Below, in pieces: positions 1-7,734 of a stretch of DNA of 18,904 nucleotides. A program made the translations under genes and the position numbers. Origin of the DNA: Cudoniella acicularis (Eukaryota > Ascomycota > Leotiomycetes > Helotiales > Helotiaceae); contig JAAMPI010001142.1 of the NCBI GenBank assembly GCA_013054445.1, positions 1 to 18,904 of the forward strand. The letters run 5' to 3'. Numbering within the stretch: position 1 is the stretch's first letter; every line of letters starts with the position of its first letter. The notes beneath the pieces were generated by a model that saw nothing but the letters and a program-made list of their open reading frames with translations, did no database searches and had not been told where the DNA came from.

Positions 1-1815
1 GAAAGAAGTTTGACATCGACTCAATTATTATAAATAGCCCCTCTGTCAAGGAGGTGCTTGGCAAAGTCTTCGACAAATACCCAGGTATAACCTGCACACT
101 GGACCGACTTGTTTTCAACGCACCCTATGAACCTTTCGTTCACCGATGGTCAGAGCTTCTTGAGGCGATGAAATCTGAAGAGAATCCCGCCACGAAGGCT
201 CATCTCGAGCTTCTTCATAAACTTCTTAAGGAAGAGTTAAAAGATACGATCAAAGCCCTGGAAGATTTTATCCTCCATGGCGTCACAACTTTTGAGTATC
301 TCTGGACCATTTTTCATCCTGGATGCACGGTCTACACCAAGAAGGGTGGTGTCCCAACGGCAATGGCTTTCTATAGTGGAAGCCATGAAAAGGATAACCA
401 ATGCGGACCTTATTACCAGCTGTGCCTAGAGCCAATTGGATGGTCTGGTACAGCTTTCGGAAGGGGGACTGAGTTGGTTAACATCTTTTCCTTCACTGGA
501 ACACGTTCGATTCCATCATTAAACGCATTTCCCCTTTCATTTCATCCGGAAGAGCAAAAAATTCGAGATATTCTCGTGAAGCGTGGCGAGAAATACGAAG
601 AGCTGGCAGGCTATCACTACAAATCGTGAGTATGGTCGGCTTTATCCTTGAATGGTTAACTGATAATTTATAGATATGAAGGGATTGCGCTGACATGGAA
701 TGCACAAAACAAACAAATTCCAATATCAGTAAGCGGAAGGATCGTCATTGATACCGAATCCTTTGATCGGCACAATCCATCCCGGAGTGTTGACTACACG
801 GATTCTTTGAAGGCAACCGATTACAGAATCGCGGAGATTCCAAACGTAAGTTTCAAGACTTTGGTCAACGCTGTGGACAACGATTATGCGATGGAAGAGG
901 TTGCTCCAAAAGTTCGCTTGACGGCGGATGGACATTTGATTTGCAAATCGACAGTTCCTGGGTATTCGCTCAAGCTAAAGAAATGGCGTACGTTCACCTC
1001 TAATGTAATGCGGAAATGGGGAAATGGGGAACTGACAGCTTCTAGTGCTTTTCTTTGTAGACTTCGTATCGGAGATCGTCTGGAACGATAATGCTTTCAG
1101 CAAACTCGTTCTCCCAGACGACACTAAAGACATCTTAATGTCCTTCGTAGAGAGTCAGGTCGAAAACAAAAACGCTTTTGACGATGTCATTTCCGGCAAG
1201 GGGAAAGGGATTATCATGCTCCTCTCTGGCCCACCAGGTGTGGGTAAAACGCTCACAGCCGAATCTGTTGCTGAGAGCATGCACATCCCACTGTATATGA
1301 TGAGTGCGGGCGATTTAGGAACCGGTCCCAATGAAGTTGAGGAAAGTCTGCAAAACATTCTCGAAATGGTCGCCAAATGGGATGCCATCCTGCTCCTTGA
1401 TGAATGCGACGTTTACCTCGAGGAGAGAACTGCTCACGATCTAGAGAGAAATAAGCTTGTTTCAATTTTCTTGCGGACACTGGAGTACTATGAGGGAATC
1501 TTGTTCCTTACCACGAATCGAGTTGCAAATATGGATGCGGCTTTCCAGTCCAGAATTCACATCTCGATGGAATATCCAAATCTATCCACCAGCTCCCGAC
1601 GACAGATTTGGGCCAACTTCCTCGCCTTATCGAAACAGAAGAGCGAAATTTCGGAGGATGACTTGGATTATCTGGCGGAGGTAGATCTTAATGGACGGCA
1701 AATCAAGAACGTCCTGAAGACGTCATTCTTGTTGTCGATGAGGAAGAAGACACCACTGAAGAGGGAGTTTATTGATGTGGTTCTTGCGATTGAGGGACGG
1801 AGGCCAGACTGTTGA
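1..1815 (+). CDS. AAA family ATPase with N-terminal DUF7025-like region (5' truncated by window edge)
   Basis: The reading frame is open from base 3, so the true start lies outside the window. I join exons 3-625, 674-987 and 1061-1815 (TGA at 1813-1815); introns are 626-673 (GTGAGT...TAG) and 988-1060 (GTACGT...GTAG, with ACTGAC at 1031-1036). The joined length is 1692 nt, an exact multiple of three. The first two exons match the fungal DUF7025 pattern (FEYLWTIFHPG, GTRSIPSL, YEELAGYHYKS). The third exon is one AAA module: Walker A GPPGVGKT at 1228-1251, Walker B ILLLDE ending at 1404, a sensor-1-like TTNR, and a putative arginine finger in FQSRIH. The protein should bind and hydrolyse ATP; its client is unknown. 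Fungal paralogues of this type are numerous and mostly uncharacterised. At 563 visible residues, most of the protein is present. Confidence 0.9.
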
Positions 1816-2140
1816 ATTGACTAGCTAGACTAGTTTGTATTAATACGCCGTGGCAGCAAAATCACTCACGTTCCTTGAGCAGAAAGCATGGCTTAATTCA
1901 TTAAGAATCAAGATGGATCGGGGCGCTGCCTTTGGTAAAATGCGTGATTCGCTATTGTGCTATAAGTACTGTACCTTTTTGAAAAGTCTTAAAATTCCAA
2001 CTGTAGTTCCTTCCTAGTGTTCAAGAAACGCCTCAACAGAGTAAGCAGAAAATATTTCTAGCGCCGGCAACTCGGCATACTGGTATACAATGGCGCATGT
2101 TAGTGTTTCTCATGTTAGCATCTCACACTCTTTCATATAG
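1816..2140. other. Intergenic, downstream of the AAA gene
   Basis: No coding signal is visible on either strand. A small palindrome (CTAGCTAG, about 1821-1828) follows the AAA stop codon. The stretch probably holds the 3' UTR of the ATPase gene and possibly lost 5' parts of the F-box-like fragment that follows; I could find no F-box motif here. Confidence 0.5.
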
Positions 2141-2548
2141 AGTAGCCTCTTGAATTCCCTACGAGATATTTCGAAGCTGCGCTTGACGCTGAAAATGGCA
2201 GTTGGAAATGGGAGGGGAGTTTTGGTGCGCTGCAAATACTGCAGAGTTGAATTCCGTGTTGATTTCCCGTCTTTGGGCGGGCATGGCAGGGCATTGATCA
2301 TCACTTTATCCTTGCGTATTGGGAAAGACGCGAAGCCAGAAACAGACACGAGGTGGTCATCGGTGAAAGGTACACCATCCGTTCCTTCGGGCTGTGAGAG
2401 CGGTTCGATCTACGCTGCTTTTGAAGGGAAGGAGGAGTCTGAGGTGCGGTTTGATGAGTTGTCGAGTGAGCGGGATAGGGAGGCGCTGTTAGTGATGTTC
2501 AATAGATATGCGGAATTCCTTCCGGACCGTCCGGAGAATTCGTATTAA
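2141..2548 (+). pseudogene. Orphan C-terminal fragment of a fungal F-box-type protein
   Basis: The frame is open from 2141 to the TAA at 2546-2548. It has no ATG near its start: the first in-frame ATG is at 2195, already inside the conserved part. An in-frame TAG at 2138-2140 precedes it and could also be read as a splice acceptor (CATATAG). The translation has a Cys-x-x-Cys segment (RCKYCRVEFRVDF), then GGHGRALIITLSLRIGK, RWSSV, GSIYAAFEGKE and VRFDELSSERDREAL. From memory this order matches the C-terminal third of F-box hypothetical proteins common in leotiomycetes. I see no N-terminal F-box in the preceding 325 bp. The best reading is a truncated remnant. A short expressed protein starting at 2195 (117 residues) is possible but less likely. 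The family link is recollection, not a search. Confidence 0.45.
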
Positions 2549-2931
2549 TTACCTTGGTCGTAATTTCCTCGAAAACGAAGGAGTCTGATGGAAATCACTG
2601 GTCGGCTCAAAGGCATCACCCTATATTGAGCACGTCCGCGGACAGACTTTTGAAAAAGGGGATATTGTTGAAGCCTCCAAAACTGCCCGCAGCGGCTCTA
2701 CGCGTGGGGTGTTGGTACGCTCCCAAAACAGAATATCGAATAAGGCCTTTGGCTGGCGGTTAGTGAGTATATACGTACTCGGGCTCTTTAAAGAAAACAC
2801 ACAAGGAGAGAGCAGGCTATTATATTTTTATTCATTTCCGCGTGCTTTTTAGTGCGATTTATCTACGATTTATACCGTCTTTAACTTACGATTTTCAAGA
2901 CCTTTGAATAGGAGGGCATATCGTGATGTTG
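2549..2931. other. Intergenic between the F-box fragment (+) and the secreted-protein gene (-)
   Basis: The two flanking units converge here. An open frame of 69 codons at 2554-2763 lacks an ATG start and resembles no family. Composition turns AT-rich after about 2815. It probably holds 3' UTR sequence of the minus-strand gene. Confidence 0.45.
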
Positions 2932-3828
2932 TCAGTCGTGTTCATCCGGACATTCTCCCCCAGAGCCGAGTACAACTAATCAACTTTAGCTTTTTGAATA
3001 TTAAACAAAAGATGGACGACTTACCCCCTTTCGGATTAGGATATACAAGGTCCGACGAAATAATATGATCAATCGTATCGTTAGCAACATAACACTTCTC
3101 GCCCTCAAATAATCGTGCGTGTTCCCACCACGTACTAAACCGCCACCCCAAGTCAGCATTCCCCTCAATGCATACGAGACCACATATTATACAAAATAAG
3201 AATACCTCTCGTTAGCTTTGTAATTTCCCCCCTCTAACCAGCAACTCACATCCACAGTATACGAGCTAACGTTAACATATGCCGAAGTGACATCCGTGTC
3301 CCGATAGCATGGCATCGGATCCTTACTCCGTGCAATTCGGGTGCCAAAATAAGAAGTATACGGTCTAAACGGTCCACAGTAGGGGAGAAGCTCCTCAAAG
3401 GCGTATTTCTCGCCGTGATGAACCCATAGTTCACTCATGAAATAGTTGTTGGTTGTACGCAGGAATGTTACCCCAGTTTTATTCTGCGCAGTCCCGTTCT
3501 GCCAGCAGAATACATCTAGTTGGGTGTTGTTTTTGGTGCCCCGGTATGTCCCGCCCCGGACAATGTGGTCTGGAAATATAGTCAAGTCGAGGTCCTAAAA
3601 GTCACCATCCGTTGTGATTGTTACGTTGATTGGCCAGTCATCGACGTTGTAAGTGGGGCTGTCAGTGGGCGGGAAGTGTACGATTTGCTCTAGAAGTGTT
3701 AGCAACGTCCAGGATGTCAGTTGTTGAAGACTGGGATGTAGAGAATCAAACGCACGAGGGGATAGCTGAGCCCTACTGAGTTGCGCTATAGACGCAACAA
3801 GAGATGGAATTAGAAAATATTTCAGCAT
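2932..3828 (-). pseudogene. Secreted protein with two SH3-like CW repeats, interrupted by one in-frame TAG
   Basis: The ATG is at 3828-3826. Exons are 3828-3206, 3134-3025 and 2975-2932 (TGA at 2934-2932). Intron 1 is 3205-3135 (GTATTC...TTTAG with a GCTGAC branch site) and intron 2 is 3024-2976 (GTAAGT...TTAG). The sum is 777 nt, exactly 259 codons. The product begins with a signal peptide (MLKYFLIPSLVASIAQLSRA, probable cleavage before Q21). Two modules share a Cys-Trp motif, at C108-W109 (DVFCWQNG) and C196-W197 (DVSCWLEGGNYKANES-TWW), resembling the bacterial-type SH3 pattern CW..G..v.Gn..W. Several NxT/NxS sites fit secretion. Codon 78 (3597-3595) is TAG, with the same frame open on both sides, so this looks like a recent nonsense mutation or a base error. 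Stop readthrough cannot be excluded. Function is unknown; a cell-wall or extracellular role is only inference. Confidence 0.6.
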
Positions 3829-4440
3829 TTTGTTAAATTGTTGATTCTGTGAAACGCGTAGTGTTTATGGAATACTGCAGATTAAGATTTTAACAACAAG
3901 ATCAAGGCATGCTTCTTATAATTGTATAGTGTGTCAGGCGTAGGACTTCAACGCGCGGCTATAGATACACCTATATTAGTTGGGGGGCCTCAATATACAT
4001 CATTGCAAGGTTTTTCATAGTGACACAGCCACATTTTACGTTTATATTAGATGGAGAGTATCTCAAAACATAAGTTTCGCCTAATGTAACGAAATTTGGT
4101 GACTTAAGCCTCCTAAAATCGGAGTATCCTAGGTTGATGTTTCGCCATATTAGACTTGCACCTAAAAAATCAAATATAAACTGTCAAATAGCTTATATTA
4201 ATCCTTTACTATGTCGACATATATTACTTTCATACCAAGAAGGCAAGTTCAATTGAATTCAGGTAATTATATATATATAATATACCTGAAAATTACGAGT
4301 ACAATAACGAATATTGATCGACATCAGAACCTTCTGATATATAAGCTATGTAACGTACCTAGAGCTTGCTACATGATCTTATATTTAATTAGTGTAATCG
4401 GCTAATAACGTGTTAATATCTATTGTATATATCCCGTACA
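3829..4440. other. AT-rich gene-free DNA upstream of the secreted-protein gene
   Basis: The first 100-150 bp should contain the minus-strand promoter. Beyond that the sequence becomes rich in TpA steps and A/T runs with stops in all frames. This resembles DNA mutated by RIP (repeat-induced point mutation), but I cannot align it to an unmutated copy. The only larger structure is the palindrome at 4258-4290. Confidence 0.5.
4258..4290. repeat. Near-perfect AT palindrome
   Basis: Arms TTCAGGTA (4258-4265) and TACCTGAA (4283-4290) are exact reverse complements. The A/T core between them continues the pairing with one indel, so the whole 33 bp could fold as a hairpin or cruciform. It lies in AT-rich DNA without a gene. 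It may be a relic transposon end or a chance AT palindrome, although the exact GC-containing arms make pure chance less likely. Confidence 0.5.
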
Positions 4441-4475
4441 ATATTTAGCCTTTCCACCCGGACCTAACCGTGAGG

Positions 4476-4580
4476 CTGGCGGTATTTAGCCCCAGATACC
4501 GAGCGGCCAGTGATTCTGCCCAGGTGAGATTGCGTTGGGGGGCCGAAACAGGGGTTCCAAATACCGCTAAATACCGCTAG
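4476..4580. repeat. Inverted repeat bounding a GC-richer island
   Basis: The left arm CTGGCGGTATTTAGC (4476-4490) matches the reverse complement of GCTAAATACCGCTAG (4566-4580) at 14 of 15 positions. The right arm contains a perfect 10-bp tandem copy of AAATACCGCT (4559-4568 and 4569-4578). The interior is clearly richer in G+C than the flanks. The motif TATTTAGCC also occurs at 4442-4450 and 5643-5651. A short non-autonomous element or the end of a larger repeat would explain this; no target-site duplication is obvious. Confidence 0.45.
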
Positions 4581-4837
4581 ATAGGTGAGACCTTATTTCC
4601 CCCTTTCCCGTAGCTATTAAATCCTGCGAAGCTAGTAATCCCTTCGCGGATACCCTTACTAGCTTCATAATAAATTTCATAGTAATATAAGCATTATTAC
4701 GTAAGTAATTCCTTATTCTAAGCTGCCCTAAGTCGTTGTCCTCGACTTTTTAAGGTTACGGGCTTATCTAAAGACCTAAATATCTATTTGGTTTCTAGCT
4801 ATAACGTATAGCTATAGCAGTAGTTATATTGGACTAG
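4581..4837. other. Gene-free stretch with short palindromes
   Basis: No coding signal is visible. The stretch holds TATAGCTATA (4807-4816), a repeated TAGCTATA (4797-4804 and 4809-4816) and the start of the perfect 14-bp palindrome GGACTAGCTAGTCC (4831-4844). It ends at the stop codon of the last segment of the decayed minus-strand gene. Confidence 0.4.
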
Positions 4838-5580
4838 CTAGTCCTGGGCACCACTTGCTTCGAGAACGTCTTCCGACTCACCAGTTCTATACCCTGCGAT
4901 CGTATTCAAGAAAAGCTCACTTTCATGGCCTATCGCTTCAGTCCCTTGGTAAAGGGGTATAAAAGCATAGATGCTTATCATGTTGGCGACGGAGTCTGGC
5001 TTGAGGTGGATATACTGTTGGATGAAAAATGTCCATACGAGTGAGAACTTTGAGTAGAATGTAGAAATTTTTCAATTCATTTGGGTACAATTTGCAAAAT
5101 TTTAACCAGATGGCAAATGGGTGTCGGCTTTGAGTTCTGTCCTGAATCAATACAATATAGGGTGTTAAAAATCGGGTTGTTTATTACTTTCATGACCTTT
5201 CAATTCTCTCACTCCGTTCTTCAGTATCCCATCTTCGGCAAAATGTCTAGTCTACTCTTCAACTCCATTCTCATCATCAGAGGGCTGGAAGAAGGACTTA
5301 AGATGTTGTTTAAGAATAGTATCAAGCGTAGTGTCGTACTCGAATGTCGCCGTATTATAATTTGAGACTCTTAGGATATGATTAAAAAATAATGATATTT
5401 TGCTGGGGAAATGATGTGTGGCAAAGATAAATTGGTTTCATCTTGATCGGATACTTGTCTCCGGGATCCCACTTTTGGTCTTTTTTTGCAACTTGGTATT
5501 CGTAGGACATTGGGATTTTGACAACGAAAAATTGTCTGAAGACAAGTACTTCTGTGTTTTTGCACCCAGGAGTCTCGATT
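4838..5580 (-). pseudogene. Decayed protein-coding gene of unrecognised family
   Basis: Three minus-strand segments in different frames have protein-like composition and follow one another. Segment A is open through about 5580-5412 (contains QFFVVKIPMSYEYQVAKK). Segment B runs 5437-5252 (FIFATHHFPSK, TATFEYDTTLDTILKQHL, FFQPSDDENGVEE), stops at TAG 5254-5252 and continues in the same frame to TAA at 5165. Segment C runs 5071-4838 (LVWTFFIQQYIHLKPDS, MISIYAFIPLYQGTEAIG, ESELFLNTIAGYRTGE). Splicing alone is unlikely to join them, because B carries an internal stop. The patch has more normal base composition than the AT-rich DNA on both sides. I do not recognise the family and assign no function. 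Overlapping open frames on the + strand (5081-5365) are probably shadows. Confidence 0.35.
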
Positions 5581-5889
5581 CCCGAAGTATGTGAAACGTT
5601 GTTTCTCTTTTAGCAGGTGTATCTCCCTTTTTTTTCTTCGCTTATTTAGCCTCGTTTTCCGATCGTTATTTCTTTAATTATTTTTCTATAAAGCTATCTT
5701 TATAAAACCATAAAACTATAAGAATAGAGTCATATTTTCTATTCTTTTTAAATGTATTTTTGTATCATTTTAAATGTATTTAAAAAGTTTATCTTAATGA
5801 GAAACTATTAGTGGACTGACACTGAAGTAGGGGCCGACGCATAGGGCTGACTCACCTGTTTTATTTGAATAGAAGCAATTTAAAGCGAC

Positions 5890-5972
5890 TTGGAGCTTCG
5901 ACTTAGAGCTTCTGCCTAGGAGCCTCTATCTGGGAGCCTCTATTCGGGAGACTCTGACTAGGAGCTCTGTGC
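5890..5972. repeat. Degenerate 14-bp minisatellite, six units
   Basis: Successive units are 5890-5903 TTGGAGCTTCGACT, 5904-5916 TAGAGCTTCTGCC (13 bp), 5917-5930 TAGGAGCCTCTATC, 5931-5944 TGGGAGCCTCTATT, 5945-5958 CGGGAGACTCTGAC and 5959-5972 TAGGAGCTCTGTGC. The shared core is approximately GGAGCCTCT. The period is fixed while bases drift, as in an old tandem array. Confidence 0.7.
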
Positions 5973-6028
5973 TTATAGAGGGGATTCCACGTGATAGGAC
6001 GCGATTCGATTTCCCCTAGCTCCCAGGT

Positions 6029-6128
6029 CTCGTGATTTGAGTTGCGAATAGCTTCATTCACAGCGGTTTAAGCCTTAGGCTACTGGACCTTAGCTATTAA
6101 GCCTTGTGATTTAAGTCGCGAATAGTTT
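6029..6128. repeat. Diverged 26-bp direct repeat pair differing only by transitions
   Basis: The copy at 6029-6054 (CTCGTGATTTGAGTTGCGAATAGCTT) and the copy at 6103-6128 match at 22 of 26 positions, and all four differences are C/T or G/A transitions. The bases following each copy also show weak similarity, so the original duplicated unit may have been about 74 bp. Transition-only divergence in AT-rich DNA is what RIP leaves behind. Confidence 0.55.
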
Positions 6129-6335
6129 TAACTAAAGAGCTTTAAAAGAGAACGTAAAAATTAATAGAAATACAATTTTATATTTTATAAAAAATCTTGA
6201 TTATCTATATTAAATACTCTTTTCTTATTTAATAAATGAGTTAATATTTATTTTATAGTTATAATTATAAGCCTAAATAGACTGTAAGTCAATAGTTCTT
6301 TCTTTTAGAAACAGTATTGATTTAGTAACTCTTTT

Positions 6336-6980
6336 CTAAGAGAGCTTAGTATATCTATGATCCCCGCTAAAAGATATGAAGGCATCATTTGACAGGAGTT
6401 GCAAGTGCGAAGAACAATCGGCGCCCTGGTGGTGGAGCTTCATGGCCATGTGAAAAATGGGGAATTTGAAGAGGTGGTCGATGTAAAGTTGAGTAATGTA
6501 AGATTCTTGCTCCTAGCATTTCAGCCAAGGTACTGCAGTTGCTGCCGCAGGGTAGGAAAGGAGGAGGAAGAGTCACCCCCGAGGACATCGGGAGAAGTGA
6601 TGTCCGCGTGCTTTGCTAATGGAATGGCGTTTTTCACAATAGAAGCAAGCGATGCGCATGGGGAGATCGCACTCAAGGATCGTAACAAGTTTATAGCGAC
6701 TCCATTGCTCGTCTTTCGGCAGAGATTTTAAATGTTCCGATCCGATCATATTGTATATAGGTACACAACACAGAGAGAAAGACGCGACGGACTTGCATGG
6801 TAGGAAATCCACGATATAGAGGATGAGTTTCGGGGCAAGCTTTCTGAACGCCGATGAGTTGAGAGCGACTGATGTCGCTGGTGGAGAAATTTGAGAAGCC
6901 TTGGGATTTTCAGGAGCTAGAGAAACCTTGGGCTTGGGAGCTCTCCTTAGGCGGGAATAGAGGCGCTGAAAGAAGCCCAT
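6336..6980 (-). pseudogene. F-box protein gene with premature stops
   Basis: The ATG at 6980-6978 opens a 135-residue frame ending at TGA 6575-6573. After a basic N-terminus, residues about 44-90 are an F-box (FRKLAPKLILYIVDFLPCKS, then VASFSLCCVPIYNMIG), followed by the leotiomycete-type ECDLPMRIACFYCEKRH segment. The same frame continues past TGA and a second stop (TAG 6515-6513) into sequence that again looks conserved (YIDHLFKFPIFHMAMK, HHQGADCSSHLQLLS) before ending at TAG 6338-6336 in AT-rich DNA. I found no intron that removes both stops in frame. An intact F-box protein of this type would recruit a substrate to an SCF ubiquitin ligase. Here the gene is probably broken, although a short 135-aa F-box-only product could still be made. 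Confidence 0.6.
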
Positions 6981-7734
6981 GGAGAATGAGAAGAGTCGCT
7001 GAAGTTCTTGAAATAGGCGTCCAAAAATATAAATATAAATTAAACACTTTCTCCCCTACAGCATAAAGAGGGAGTCTGAGGGGCCCTCCTTGGTAGGTGA
7101 ACTATCGGGCACCCGGCAACAACGGGCTTAATATCTCTCTTACTGTGAAACATTAAGAACTTGGGTATCGGATTTGCTTTCTCGTCTGAAGATAAAGTGA
7201 GCAAAGATAAGATGGACGGGGAACTAATCTGTTCAATAGACAAGGCAATATCGGAGGGATCGGAAGACCTTAAACGGGTTTAAGCGCTCCTAGTCCCAGT
7301 GATTAGACTGTTAAACATCTCCTGCTGGCAAAAACGACGATATTTGTTTGTCAGTTTCCACGATATTGTGGAGCTCTGAGCGTCTACAGAGGAGCATACC
7401 TATGTACAAAGAAATACCAGGCGACCTGCACAATGTCAAACCTTCGTTCTCCTTCATTACGCCACCCAGTCTGCTCCTCACAAAGAATGAACGTCAATGA
7501 TTTGAAGCTCTTCCATATTTAGTAAGAACCATTACTGAAGAGCAGCTCGAAGGCTAAAGTATACAGGCGACCCTCCAATGCAGCCTGTCCATGTCTGCGT
7601 CCAGACAGCAAAAGCAACGAGGACCAGCAAGAGACTGTGAATTAATGACTGAACAATTTGATATACCCACCCATTAGTGCCATCACCCTTTACTCATCAC
7701 CAGACACATCAACACTCCACTATCGTCAATATCT
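6981..7734. other. Intergenic between the broken F-box gene and the membrane-protein gene
   Basis: Both neighbours lie on the minus strand, so this stretch should hold the 3' UTR of the membrane-protein gene and the promoter of the F-box gene. Short open frames (for example 7040-7243, minus) show no family resemblance. No RNA gene or long repeat is evident. Confidence 0.45.

Larger units (their letters stand above)
5580..6335. other. AT-rich gene-free block with degenerate repeats
   Basis: This is the most AT-rich part of the window (especially 5650-5820 and 6140-6330), with stops in all frames. It includes a 14-bp direct repeat TTTTAAATGTATTT at 5746-5759 and 5768-5781, the minisatellite at 5890-5972 and a 26-bp repeat pair at 6029-6128. 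The 3' end of the neighbouring broken F-box gene runs into it. RIP-mutated repeat DNA is the likely origin. Confidence 0.5.

Noticed and set aside
3560..3660. Intron removing the TAG in the secreted-protein gene
   Set aside because: Donor GTAACA with the acceptor at TTCCAG breaks the phase; donor GTGACT gives only 36 nt; donor GTAACA to TTTAG gives 30 nt; donor GTCGAT gives 51 nt in phase but is a poor splice site.
4508..4855. Possible hAT-like element bounded by TGCCCAGG (4517-4524) and CCTGGGCA (4843-4850)
   Set aside because: Only 8 bp match as inverted ends, no 8-bp target duplication is visible, and the right end falls inside the last segment of the decayed gene.
5081..5365. 94-codon plus-strand frame
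   Set aside because: It lies opposite the minus-strand decayed gene segments, has no ATG at its start and shows no family resemblance.
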